Of a DNA stretch of 64,000 nt, positions 34,820 through 42,751 are shown piece after piece (positions within the stretch are counted from its first letter, which is position 1; every line of letters begins with the position of its first letter). The translations under genes were made by a program, and so were the position numbers. Location of the stretch: positions 384,189 to 448,188 of the forward strand of contig NZ_LT629731.1 of assembly GCF_900104575.1 (NCBI RefSeq), read 5' to 3'. Below the pieces are notes generated by a model. That model was given only the letters and a program-made list of their open reading frames with translations, made no database searches and was not told the DNA's origin. This stretch comes from Bacillus tuaregi. Its GTDB lineage: Bacteria; Bacillota; Bacilli; Bacillales; Cytobacillaceae.

Positions 34820-34948
34820 TGTTATATCAATCCTTTATTCTACCTAAGACTGATTATACCAAAACCTTTGGCTAAAGCCAACCGAAATTCATCTCCCACC
34901 TACTCATTGGGCTATCGCCCTTCACAATTCTTGAGGATGGGAGACTTC

Positions 34949-35424
34949 TTTCGGAAATCCGTTAAAGCATGGAACGCAATTAATAAGCTGAAAGCCCAAA
35001 TCAACAGTGTTTTAGGTTTTCTCTTATAAAAAAGCAGCAGTAGAAAGCCGGCAATGGCGTAGGTATGGAGGATATCCCCGTACCAAAGGAGCACGAGATG
35101 AAGGGCGCCAAATAATAGCAGTGCGAATAGCCGTCTGGAAAACAAACGGTTGATCCTGAGCCCCTTCTGTTCGGCACGGCTCATAAAGATGTAAAACCCA
35201 AGGCCGAATAGGAAGGAAAAAATCGTATAAAATTTCGTTTGAACAAACATCTGAAACAAGAGGTCAAGCCAGTAATCCATGCCGTTATACTCCGGAGCAC
35301 TCACCATCAAAGCCGGTGAATGGAAGGCAGGCATATTCACCAGGAATATCCCGAGCAGCGCAAAGCCACGAATGATATCGATTGTCAAAATCCTCTCCTG
35401 GCTGGATATCGGTGTTGATTTCAT
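34949..35424 (-). pseudogene. DUF418 membrane protein, N-terminal half (interrupted gene)
   Basis: Starts at ATG 35424 (AGGAGATGATG upstream) with the DUF418 N-terminus: RILTIDIIRGFALLGIFLVN, QTKFYTIFSFLFGLGFYIFM and GALHLVLLWYGDILHTYAIA. The frame passes into IS sequence after about residue 158 (ALTDFRKK), adding a short foreign tail (SPILKNCEGR) before a stop inside the element. A truncated protein with about five helices could still be made. Module B of the interspersed repeat lies 15 bp upstream. Confidence 0.87.
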
Positions 35425-35438
35425 CCCATCATCTCCTA

Positions 35439-35500
35439 ATCAAATTCGCCCGTCGAATTTGCGTCCGGATTTTTATCGAGCTTGCTCGATAAACTACCTT
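35439..35500 (-). repeat. partial interspersed element (module B), reverse orientation
   Basis: AAATTCGCCCGTCGAATTT palindrome, GCGTCCGGATTTTTATCGAG and CTTGCTCGATAAACTACCTT; module A absent. Between here and 35798 I see no gene. Confidence 0.85.
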
Positions 35501-35798
35501 AAACAAACAATTATCAAGATGAAATATCGATAGGGTCAATCAAGAAAACATTAGTCCCATAATTAATATGTAGAAATTAAACAGGGTATACCGGAATATT
35601 TGGATATAATATCCAGAAGTGGTGTCAGGCATCATTTAATCAGACTAGACCTCCATCATAGGTCCACACTCGGTGACTTGCTCAAGGAAGCTTGTAAAGA
35701 AAAAAGAGAATGAGATTGACGTAAATAAGGAACTACTATAAGAAGTGATAGGACTAATTTTCTAAATCAAGGAAATCGATGGTTTTGGGGAGGTCTAC

Positions 35799-37355
35799 AT
35801 GGATAGAAGAGTATGGAAGAATCCTGTTTTTTCAGTATCGGCGGTCGTTATTACATTGCTGGTGATATTGGGGGCTGCTGTTCCAGAGCGATTTGGAATC
35901 GTTGCTGGGCGCTTATTTAATTACACCACCATCAACTTTGGCTGGTTTTATTTGATTGCTGTATTTATATTAATCATTTTTTTAGTAGGACTTGCCATTA
36001 GTAAATATGGGACGATTCGTTTAGGAGGGGAGGATGAGCGTCCGGAGTTTTCCTTTTTTACGTGGATTGGCATGCTGTTTTCTGCTGGCTTTGGTGCTGG
36101 GCTTGTCTTCTGGGGAGTTGCCGAGCCGATGAGTCACTTTTTTACCTCACCTTTTCCGGGAGTGGAATCGCAGAATGAGGAAGCGGCAAGGGTGGCCATG
36201 GGCTATGCCTTTTTTCATTGGGGTGTCAGCCAATGGGCGGTGTTTGCGATTGTCGGATTGGTGATTGCCTTTTTACAGTTTCGAAAACAAAAAAATGGCT
36301 TGGTGTCGACAGCCCTCGAGCCAGTGACGGGCAGTAAACCAATAGTGAAGGGGACGATTGATACGCTGGCTGTTATCGCCACGGTTATGGGGATAGCAAC
36401 CTCAATCGGCTTAGGTGTTCTGCAGATGAATGGCGGAATTAATGCGGTATTTGGGACGGAGAACTCCTTTGGAATTCAGCTAATGATCATCTTTTTCATT
36501 TTTATCGCCTATATGCTGTCCTCAACCACTGGACTCGATAAGGGGATTAAATTTCTGAGCAATTTAAACTTAGCTTTAGCGATTGTCCTTTTGTTGTTCG
36601 TCCTAATTGTAGGTCCGACGGTGTTTATTATGGAAAGCTTTACGCTGGCAATCGGAGATTATTTTTCTAACTTCATTCAGTACAGCTTACGGCTGCAGCC
36701 TTATCGCGGCGGGACTTGGGTACGAGATTGGACGATTTTCTACTGGGCATGGGCCATCGCCTGGTCACCATATGTAGGGGCGTTTGTAGCGAGAGTTTCA
36801 AGGGGGCGGACGATTCGAGAATACATCATGGGGGTGATGGTCATTCCGCCGCTGATTGCTTGTCTCTGGATTGCAGCTTTTGGGGGGACGGCGTTATGGA
36901 ATGACCTAAATCGCCAGGCAGGTATCGCGGAGGCAGTCAATGCGGATATTACCTCGGCCCTGTTCGAGACCTTTAGCCAGCTGCCATTTACGGCCATAGT
37001 GTCATCACTTTCCATTTTGCTGATTCTAACATTCCTGGTCACATCGGCGGATTCTGCTACCTATACATTAGCGAGCATGACCAGTAATGGCACGCTGACA
37101 CCGCCAACCTTTGCCAAGCTGGTCTGGGGTGTCTTGATGTCAGCGATTGCAACCGTCCTGCTTTATGCCGGCGGTTTGGAGGCCCTGCAGACGGCTTCCT
37201 TGATAGCGGCTTTGCCGTTTACCATCATATTGCTGATGCTAATTTTTGCAATAGTTAAGCTGTTAAAGCATGAGCCTCTGCCCATTCGTAAAGCAGACTT
37301 ACGCCGTTTTCGCCGTCTCGAGATGGCAGCCGCGAATAAAAAGGGTAAGAAATAA
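35799..37355 (+). CDS. BCCT-family transporter (glycine betaine/choline/carnitine)
   Basis: A 518-residue secondary transporter of the betaine/choline/carnitine family, probably Na+-coupled import of compatible solutes, as OpuD does. About twelve helices. Family signatures are FSAGFGAGLVFWGVAEPMSH in the unwound helix region and the aromatic substrate-box helix DWTIFYWAWAIAWSPYVGAF. The C-terminus is short and basic. ATG follows GGGGAGGTCTAC. The exact solute cannot be read. A terminator follows; a convergent EamA gene lies beyond. Confidence 0.9.
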   Translation: MDRRVWKNPVFSVSAVVITLLVILGAAVPERFGIVAGRLFNYTTINFGWFYLIAVFILIIFLVGLAISKYGTIRLGGEDERPEFSFFTWIGMLFSAGFGAGLVFWGVAEPMSHFFTSPFPGVESQNEEAARVAMGYAFFHWGVSQWAVFAIVGLVIAFLQFRKQKNGLVSTALEPVTGSKPIVKGTIDTLAVIATVMGIATSIGLGVLQMNGGINAVFGTENSFGIQLMIIFFIFIAYMLSSTTGLDKGIKFLSNLNLALAIVLLLFVLIVGPTVFIMESFTLAIGDYFSNFIQYSLRLQPYRGGTWVRDWTIFYWAWAIAWSPYVGAFVARVSRGRTIREYIMGVMVIPPLIACLWIAAFGGTALWNDLNRQAGIAEAVNADITSALFETFSQLPFTAIVSSLSILLILTFLVTSADSATYTLASMTSNGTLTPPTFAKLVWGVLMSAIATVLLYAGGLEALQTASLIAALPFTIILLMLIFAIVKLLKHEPLPIRKADLRRFRRLEMAAANKKGKK

Positions 37356-37390
37356 GGAGCAGGTGCGGTTTCTATCGATTCTAATACCTG

Positions 37391-37422
37391 AAAAAAGACA
37401 AACTCGGGGAGTTTGTCTTTTT
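37391..37422. terminator. terminator between convergent genes
   Basis: AAAAAGACAAACTC/GAGTTTGTCTTTTT, A and T runs on both sides. Confidence 0.85.
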
Positions 37423-37436
37423 AGCGTTGCCTGACA

Positions 37437-38354
37437 CTACAGCTGCATTTGTTTGTTTCTGCGTTGAAGGATGAGGGCTTCTAGTGTTCCAGATCCGAGG
37501 AGGACTCCGGAAACAATGAGAACTAATCCGGCATAGTGTGCGGGTACGATGGCTTCATTCAGGAACAATGCTGCACCTAGGACGGAGAAGAAGGTATTTA
37601 AGTTCAAGAATATGGACGCTTCGGCAGGTCCGACCTGGCTGATGCAATAGTTATAGACGGCGTGTCCAATGCCCGTTCCAAAGACGGCTGAAAGCAGGAA
37701 GACCACCCATAGCGACGGCGTTGCCCCTGGAATCGTCGCTAGCCCATTTGGTTCTAGAAGTAGGCTGAAAAGAAATAGAATCAGTGAGCCGAAAAACAGC
37801 ATATATCCGGTAAACAACACTGGATTCATCGTTTTAGACACTTTGCTGATGATAAGAAAGCTGAACGCCTGCGATAATATGGCAAGGAAGATATGGAAAT
37901 CCCCAATATTAATCGTTTCGAGTGCGCCATTGCCAAATAGGACAGTAACTGAGACACCGGCACCACCAAGGAAAAAGCCTAGTAATGCAAGTGGTGTCGG
38001 TCTCTTCTTCAAAAAAATCATTGACAAAACAACCGTTAGCAGGGGTCCCATCCCTAGAATTAAGCCGCCATTGGCAGCGGAGGTTTTCGATAATCCACTG
38101 GCTAAAAAGTAATGATGAAGAATGACGCTCAGCAGTGACCCAGCCCCGATGTACAGCCATTCCTTTTTCACCGGTAGACGGAGCTTCCGAGTGAAGGCCA
38201 GCATGAGCAGAACGACAAGCGAGGCAGAAAAGATCCGCAGTGACGTAATCGTAATAGGCGCCCAATTCTCAACAATGGTTTTCACCATTGAAACGTTAAA
38301 GCCCCAAACAATCATCAATAGGAACAGAATCATGTATATTTTCATTGCATTCAT
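37437..38354 (-). CDS. EamA/DMT-family transporter
   Basis: A 305-residue transporter with ten hydrophobic helices in two five-helix EamA repeats. Motifs include LMIVWGFNVSMVKTIVENWAP at the N-terminus, PLLTVVLSMIFLKKRPTPLA at the end of repeat one and a matching LNTFFSVLGAALFLNEAIVP in repeat two. Members export amino acids, nucleosides or other metabolites; substrate unknown. The start at ATG 38354 (after AAAGG) is chosen over the longer frame from 38390. It ends close to the convergent terminator at 37391. Confidence 0.85.
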   Translation of the reverse strand: MNAMKIYMILFLLMIVWGFNVSMVKTIVENWAPITITSLRIFSASLVVLLMLAFTRKLRLPVKKEWLYIGAGSLLSVILHHYFLASGLSKTSAANGGLILGMGPLLTVVLSMIFLKKRPTPLALLGFFLGGAGVSVTVLFGNGALETINIGDFHIFLAILSQAFSFLIISKVSKTMNPVLFTGYMLFFGSLILFLFSLLLEPNGLATIPGATPSLWVVFLLSAVFGTGIGHAVYNYCISQVGPAEASIFLNLNTFFSVLGAALFLNEAIVPAHYAGLVLIVSGVLLGSGTLEALILQRRNKQMQL

Positions 38355-38726
38355 AGTGAATATAGAACCTTTCAGGTGTATTTCAATCATTATAACATTA
38401 AGCAGTTATTTTATAATTATAATGGGGCTTTTAAAAAGCATATTTACCATTAAATTTCTTTGTTGAGATTTACAAAATTATAGTATAATAACTTTTGTGA
38501 TTCAGACGGAAGTATGAAGCTTTTCGTAAAGTATGATGAGGCAGAGGTTCCTATGATAGTAGTCAAAGGCAGTTAAATTCATGATTTGAAAAATGAGGAT
38601 TTTTCCAGAAATTTGCCATCAGGAAAGTCTTTGGTTTTTCAAGTTTTTCAATTATAATAGAAACTATTGGGAATTTGCAGCAACTTTTGGCTTATTTTGT
38701 AGAATGATAGCTGATGAATCTTTTTT

Positions 38727-38905
38727 ACCTTCATTCAGCAGAAGTCCTCCACTTCTATAAGTGGGAGATGAATGCAAATGGTACTTCGATTCAGTGGGAG
38801 TACAAACCCCGGCTGAATGAAGTTAAGCCTCCGGCGGATGTCACGGATTTTTATCGAGCGAGCTCGATAAAAATCCGGACGCAAATTCGACGGGCGAATT
38901 TGATT
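38727..38905 (+). repeat. ~190-bp interspersed element, full copy
   Basis: Module A (CTTCATTCAGC...GCTGAATGAAG ends with the GTCCTCCACTTC / AAGTGGGAGATGAATG hairpin) plus module B (CGAGCGAGCTCG and AAATTCGACGGGCGAATTT). It ends 48 bp before the Wzz-like gene; the preceding 370 bp hold no gene. Confidence 0.9.
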
Positions 38906-38952
38906 AAAAAAGAGCGGAAGCATTTTACTTCATACACAATTAGGAGGGCAAA

Positions 38953-39702
38953 ATGGAAGAGGAAACAATAAGTTTAAGGGAATTATTTGCTGTTTTGAGA
39001 AAGCGATTATCGATGATAATCATCATAACGGTATTAGCAACGGTAGCTAGCGGTGTTGTCAGCTATTCATTCTTAAAGCCTGTGTACCAGGCTTCGACGC
39101 AAATTCTAGTCAGTCAGGCTGCAGCAGGATCGCTGGCATCAATTGCAGGCATGTCATTTGATAATGATGCAAAATACATTGAAACTTATAATGTGATTTT
39201 AAAAAGTCCATATATCTTGGACCAGGTTATTGATGAATTGGACTTGAATACATCGGCACAAGGCTTAAACAGCCAGGTGAATGTAACACAGCAAGGAAAA
39301 TCACAGGTTGTGACGATTGCTGTACAGAATAATAATCCGGCAGAGGCCGTTACGATTGCGAACGAAATCGCTAGTGTTTTCCAGCGGGAAATTTCTGCTT
39401 TAATGATGATTGATAATATTCATATTCTTACACCGGCAGAGCTGCCGGAAAACCCATCCCCAATCAAGCCACAGCCAATGTTAAATATGGCAATTGCTTT
39501 AGTGGTTGGATTAATGGCATCAGTCGGAATTGCTTTCTTACTGGAATATCTTGATAATACGATTAAAAATGAACAGGATATTGAAAAGCTCTTAGGAATC
39601 CCAGTCCTCGGAACGGTCAATACAATTGAATTAGAGGATGAAAAAACATCGACCAAAAAATCATCCATGATGAATAGTAAGCGGGGTGCAAAGGTTGTTT
39701 AA
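38953..39702 (+). CDS. Wzz-like chain-length/tyrosine-kinase modulator (YwqC/TkmA-type)
   Basis: A 249-residue membrane protein with two helices (residues ~20-42 and ~175-195) flanking an extracellular Wzz domain, and a cytoplasmic C-terminus ending in basic residues. The N-terminus ISLRELFAVLRKRLSMI and the ENPSPIKPQPMLNMAIALVV segment before TM2 are characteristic. In Bacillus such proteins activate the BY-kinase encoded next door and influence capsule or exopolysaccharide length. The gene overlaps the kinase gene by 17 bp. ATG follows AGGAGGG. No polymerase or glycosyltransferase genes are adjacent. Confidence 0.88.
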   Translation: MEEETISLRELFAVLRKRLSMIIIITVLATVASGVVSYSFLKPVYQASTQILVSQAAAGSLASIAGMSFDNDAKYIETYNVILKSPYILDQVIDELDLNTSAQGLNSQVNVTQQGKSQVVTIAVQNNNPAEAVTIANEIASVFQREISALMMIDNIHILTPAELPENPSPIKPQPMLNMAIALVVGLMASVGIAFLLEYLDNTIKNEQDIEKLLGIPVLGTVNTIELEDEKTSTKKSSMMNSKRGAKVV

Positions 39703-40390
39703 GAAAAAAGAAAAAAACAAGGTTTCAAATAAAAAGTCTTTAATCACCTTTCTAAATTCCCGTTCACCGATTTCAGAGCAATATAAAACGATTCGGACAA
39801 ACATTCAATTTTCGTCAGATTTAGGTATTCGTTCGATTGTTGTGACGTCGTCAGCACCTGGTGAAGGGAAATCAACAACCGTTGCCAATCTGGCAATTGT
39901 TTTTGCCCAGCAAGGAAAAAAGACACTCCTAATTGATGCTGATATGCGTAAGCCGACCGTTCACTATAAATTCAATATTGATAACAGCAAAGGGTTAACC
40001 AACGTTTTAACAAATCGTAATGATTTGGAAGATTGTCTTCAGGAATCATTGATTGATAACTTATCTATTCTTACAACAGGACCTATCCCGCCAAACCCTG
40101 CAGAGCTTCTTAGTTCAAAGGTGATGGATGATTTAATAGCGAAGGCTTTAGAGGAATTTGATATGATTCTAATTGATACACCACCTGTACTAGCTGTTAC
40201 AGATGCGCAAATTCTAGCTAACCGCTGTGATGGGACTATTCTTGTTATAAAAAGTGGTGAAACAGAAGTTGATGCTGCGGTGAAAGCGAAGGAATTATTA
40301 GTAGCGGCAAATGGAAAGCTTTTAGGTACTGTGTTAAATCAGAAAAAGGTAAATGAAAGTCATTATTACTATTATTATGGTAATGAATAA
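39686..40390 (+). CDS. bacterial tyrosine kinase (CpsD/YwqD/PtkA-type)
   Basis: A 234-residue BY-kinase. Walker A is APGEGKSTTVANLA, Walker A' is LLIDADMRKPTVH and Walker B is MILIDTPPV. The C-terminus carries a tyrosine cluster (ESHYYYYYGNE), the autophosphorylation tail typical of Gram-positive BY-kinases. It works with the membrane modulator encoded just upstream; targets in Bacillus include UDP-glucose dehydrogenases and DNA-binding proteins. The start is GTG 39686 within the upstream gene's end; a TTG three codons later is possible. A terminator follows. Confidence 0.92.
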   Translation: MQRLFKKKEKNKVSNKKSLITFLNSRSPISEQYKTIRTNIQFSSDLGIRSIVVTSSAPGEGKSTTVANLAIVFAQQGKKTLLIDADMRKPTVHYKFNIDNSKGLTNVLTNRNDLEDCLQESLIDNLSILTTGPIPPNPAELLSSKVMDDLIAKALEEFDMILIDTPPVLAVTDAQILANRCDGTILVIKSGETEVDAAVKAKELLVAANGKLLGTVLNQKKVNESHYYYYYGNE

Positions 40391-40397
40391 GTAATGC

Positions 40398-40430
40398 AAA
40401 AAAGATGGCTCACATGGGTCATCTTTTTTT
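40398..40430 (+). terminator. terminator after the tyrosine kinase gene
   Basis: AAAAAAGATGGCTCA...GGTCATCTTTTTTT hairpin. Confidence 0.85.
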
Positions 40431-40531
40431 GCATGGACTGAAAAAATTTGCGCTGTTAATTGGCCAATTAAAATATGAGAATGACATCTTCTTTTTCAAA
40501 CCATAATAATGTGAAAAAGGAGTGTGTTGTT

Positions 40532-41617
40532 TTGAAGGGCAAAGGGATTTGGATTTGTTTCGTTTTATCTATGGTAATAATCATGATTTGGCCTAATCAG
40601 GCTAATGCAGGAGAACAGGCAAATGAGGTTTCTGTTCGACAGGTATTTGAATCAATGGGCTATAAGGTGGTTGGAAAAGGTAAAAATATTCTTATCACTC
40701 GCGAGCAGGATGATGTAATTAGACTACAAACAGATTCAAAAGTGGCAAACAAAAATGGGAAAGCTTATCCGCTAACAAAGCCGATTCGCTTTGATAAGCC
40801 TAGCAAAAAGAATATGATTCATGTCCTGGATATATATAAGCTGGCAAAGGAGGATAAAAAGGAAAAGCATTATCGAGTCAAACCAGGTGACACGTTATTT
40901 TCTGTTTCACGAGCATTTGCTGTCACGGTTAAGAATCTAAAAGCATGGAACGGGTTATCGTCAGATGTGATTTTTCCGGGACAGCATTTACATACCCAGG
41001 ATCCTTATTATGTTGTGAAAAAGGGTGATTCTATTTGGGAGATTGCCCATAAAACGGAAAGTACCGTAAAGGACCTAAAACGAGAGAATGGTTTGCTAAT
41101 CGACATCGTTCAGCCCGGTCAGCGCCTACGGCTTCCAACCCAGCCATCTTTGAAACCGCCCAAACAGTTCGCTGATGGTGTGTTCCCGTTAGCCCAGGAA
41201 ACCTATGACCCGTTTATTGACAGCTATGGTGACGGCCGGAGCTTTTCGACGAATGGTCAGTCTAGAACGCATGAGGGAGCCGATATTATGACAGTGAAGT
41301 GGGTTCCTATCTTTGCTGCTGTAGAAGGAACAGTCATCAGGCACGGCTGGAATACCTATGGCGGCTATCGCATCACGATTAAAGCCAAGGACGGAACAAC
41401 CTTTTATTATGCTCATTTAATGGGCTATCCTCCTGGTTTGAAAAAGGGCCAGAGTGTTTCCAGAGGTCAGTTGATTGGCTATTCAGGTGATACGGGCTAC
41501 GGGAAGGAGGGCACGAGTGGAAGGTTTGCTCCGCATCTCCATTTTGGCATGTATGATCCAAAGGGCAAACCAATGAACCCTTATCCCTATTTAAAATGGT
41601 GGGAGATGCAGCCATAA
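40532..41617 (+). CDS. secreted LysM-M23 peptidoglycan endopeptidase
   Basis: A 361-residue exported wall hydrolase. The signal peptide ends PNQANA-GEQ. Two LysM modules follow (HYRVKPGDTLFSVSRAFAVT and YYVVKKGDSIWEIAHKTEST), which bind GlcNAc chains. The C-terminal M23 domain has RTHEGADIM (His and Asp zinc ligands), FYYAHLMGYP and HLHFGMYDP, so the zinc site and catalytic His are complete. The start is TTG 40532, 9 nt after AAAAGGAG; the longer ATG at 40475 has no site. The M23 part resembles SpoIIQ/LytM-type D,L-endopeptidases. Single-gene unit with a strong terminator. Confidence 0.9.
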   Translation: MKGKGIWICFVLSMVIIMIWPNQANAGEQANEVSVRQVFESMGYKVVGKGKNILITREQDDVIRLQTDSKVANKNGKAYPLTKPIRFDKPSKKNMIHVLDIYKLAKEDKKEKHYRVKPGDTLFSVSRAFAVTVKNLKAWNGLSSDVIFPGQHLHTQDPYYVVKKGDSIWEIAHKTESTVKDLKRENGLLIDIVQPGQRLRLPTQPSLKPPKQFADGVFPLAQETYDPFIDSYGDGRSFSTNGQSRTHEGADIMTVKWVPIFAAVEGTVIRHGWNTYGGYRITIKAKDGTTFYYAHLMGYPPGLKKGQSVSRGQLIGYSGDTGYGKEGTSGRFAPHLHFGMYDPKGKPMNPYPYLKWWEMQP

Positions 41618-41625
41618 TAAATGAA

Positions 41626-41668
41626 GAAAGCTCAAAACCGAATTTTGGTTTTGAGCTTTCTTTTTTTG
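41626..41668 (+). terminator. terminator after the LysM-M23 gene
   Basis: GAAAGCTCAAAACC/GGTTTTGAGCTTTC followed by seven T. Confidence 0.9.
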
Positions 41669-41698
41669 TTGGTTATGTTAGACATGTGTGTTGGTTCC

Positions 41699-41743
41699 AG
41701 GCACTTCGCTTTCCTGCGTGCGACCGCAGGAGTCTTCGTGCCT
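41699..41743. repeat. isolated imperfect palindrome
   Basis: AGGCAC...CCTGCG TGCGAC CGCAGG...GTGCCT: nested inverted repeat between two convergent genes, unlike the other repeat families in the window. Confidence 0.5.
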
Positions 41744-41799
41744 TATACTACAATCAACCTGCTAAAAAATCAACCATGTACTTTAACACAGTCTTTTTG

Positions 41800-42477
41800 T
41801 TAAAAGTCCTCTAATTCACTAATAATATGTGCCAAACGCTGAGCTTTCTTTGTTTGATATTCGGTCTTAAATTCAGCTGCTTCATTTGTATCATGACCGT
41901 ATTTTTCCAAATCTACCAGCAGTTGATTGTAAATGGTATTAAACATTTTATCTGCATTTTGCTCGAGTGTCATGGCGGCATCCTGATACTTAACGGCAAG
42001 GTCTGCTTTAGACAGCTTTCCGCTGACATAATCGGCCTTTGCCTTCACAACTAATTGATCGACCCTACTCGTTTCCTGAACCTCTAAATCTGAGAAAATC
42101 TTGCGGTAATTACCTTTGATTTCCTCTAGAGAAGTACCTTTATATCGAGATGAACCAGTAGTGTCCTCCGAACCGGCTTCTTCATTGCCGGTACTATCAT
42201 CGATCACGGATCCGTCGCTTTGAGCTCGATCAGGATCATTCTCAGAGTGGGTACCTGTTGCGGAGTGATTGGTTCCATTTGTTTGGGAACCAGTGCCTTC
42301 TGCGTTCTCTGAAGCATCTACATTTTCCCGCTTCTCGATCCTTTTTTCCTCTGCCACTTTTATATCTTTCTTTGCCTTCTCAGTGGTTGTTTCCACCTTT
42401 GAATTCCATTGGGCCACACTGAAGGCAATAAGCACAATCCCTAGGATAATACCGCTGATTAATAAATATTTCTTCAT
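41800..42477 (-). CDS. hypothetical membrane-anchored protein
   Basis: A 225-residue protein of unknown function. An N-terminal helix (YLLISGIILGIVLIAFSVAQ) anchors it, or acts as an uncleaved signal. A polar low-complexity region rich in Glu, Asn, Ser, Thr and Gly (~residues 30-110) leads into a helical C-terminal domain (IKGNYRKIFSDLEVQETSRV; LSKADLAVKYQDAAMTLEQN). The start is ATG 42477, after AAGAAGGG. It faces away from the SLH-protein gene, with 274 bp between their starts, so the two may share control. I do not recognise a family. Confidence 0.7.
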   Translation of the reverse strand: MKKYLLISGIILGIVLIAFSVAQWNSKVETTTEKAKKDIKVAEEKRIEKRENVDASENAEGTGSQTNGTNHSATGTHSENDPDRAQSDGSVIDDSTGNEEAGSEDTTGSSRYKGTSLEEIKGNYRKIFSDLEVQETSRVDQLVVKAKADYVSGKLSKADLAVKYQDAAMTLEQNADKMFNTIYNQLLVDLEKYGHDTNEAAEFKTEYQTKKAQRLAHIISELEDF

Positions 42478-42751
42478 ATATAATCCCTTCTTTATTTCGA
42501 GTCCATTTTTTGTTATCATTTGCCCTATGCGCCTGCCAAATAGTCAGATGCCTAGGAAAGTAATCAACAAAATTCATTATAGAGAATGCCTTGTGAAATT
42601 GGAAACAATTTTTAGTTTCTAAATGTTGGATTCTCATTGAAAAAACCATTCTAGTAGTATAGTATTATTTTATCAGACTTCTGCTATTTTTATACATATG
42701 TAGAAAAATGATTAGGGTCGAAATAAGAAAATAATTTTAAGAGGTGGAATT

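Larger units (their letters stand above)
33176..34948 (-). mobile_element. IS200/IS605-family element (tnpA + tnpB) inserted in the DUF418 gene
   Basis: A ~1.77-kb element. Right end: subterminal hairpin with CCACTT/AAGTGG around ACCC/GGGT (33176-33225). Left end: hairpin TCTCCCA...TGGGAGA with inner GGGCGATAGCCC (about 34895-34945). tnpA and tnpB are co-oriented, 11 bp apart. No target duplication is expected for this family, which inserts beside a short target motif; ends are given to within ~10 bp. Confidence 0.85.
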
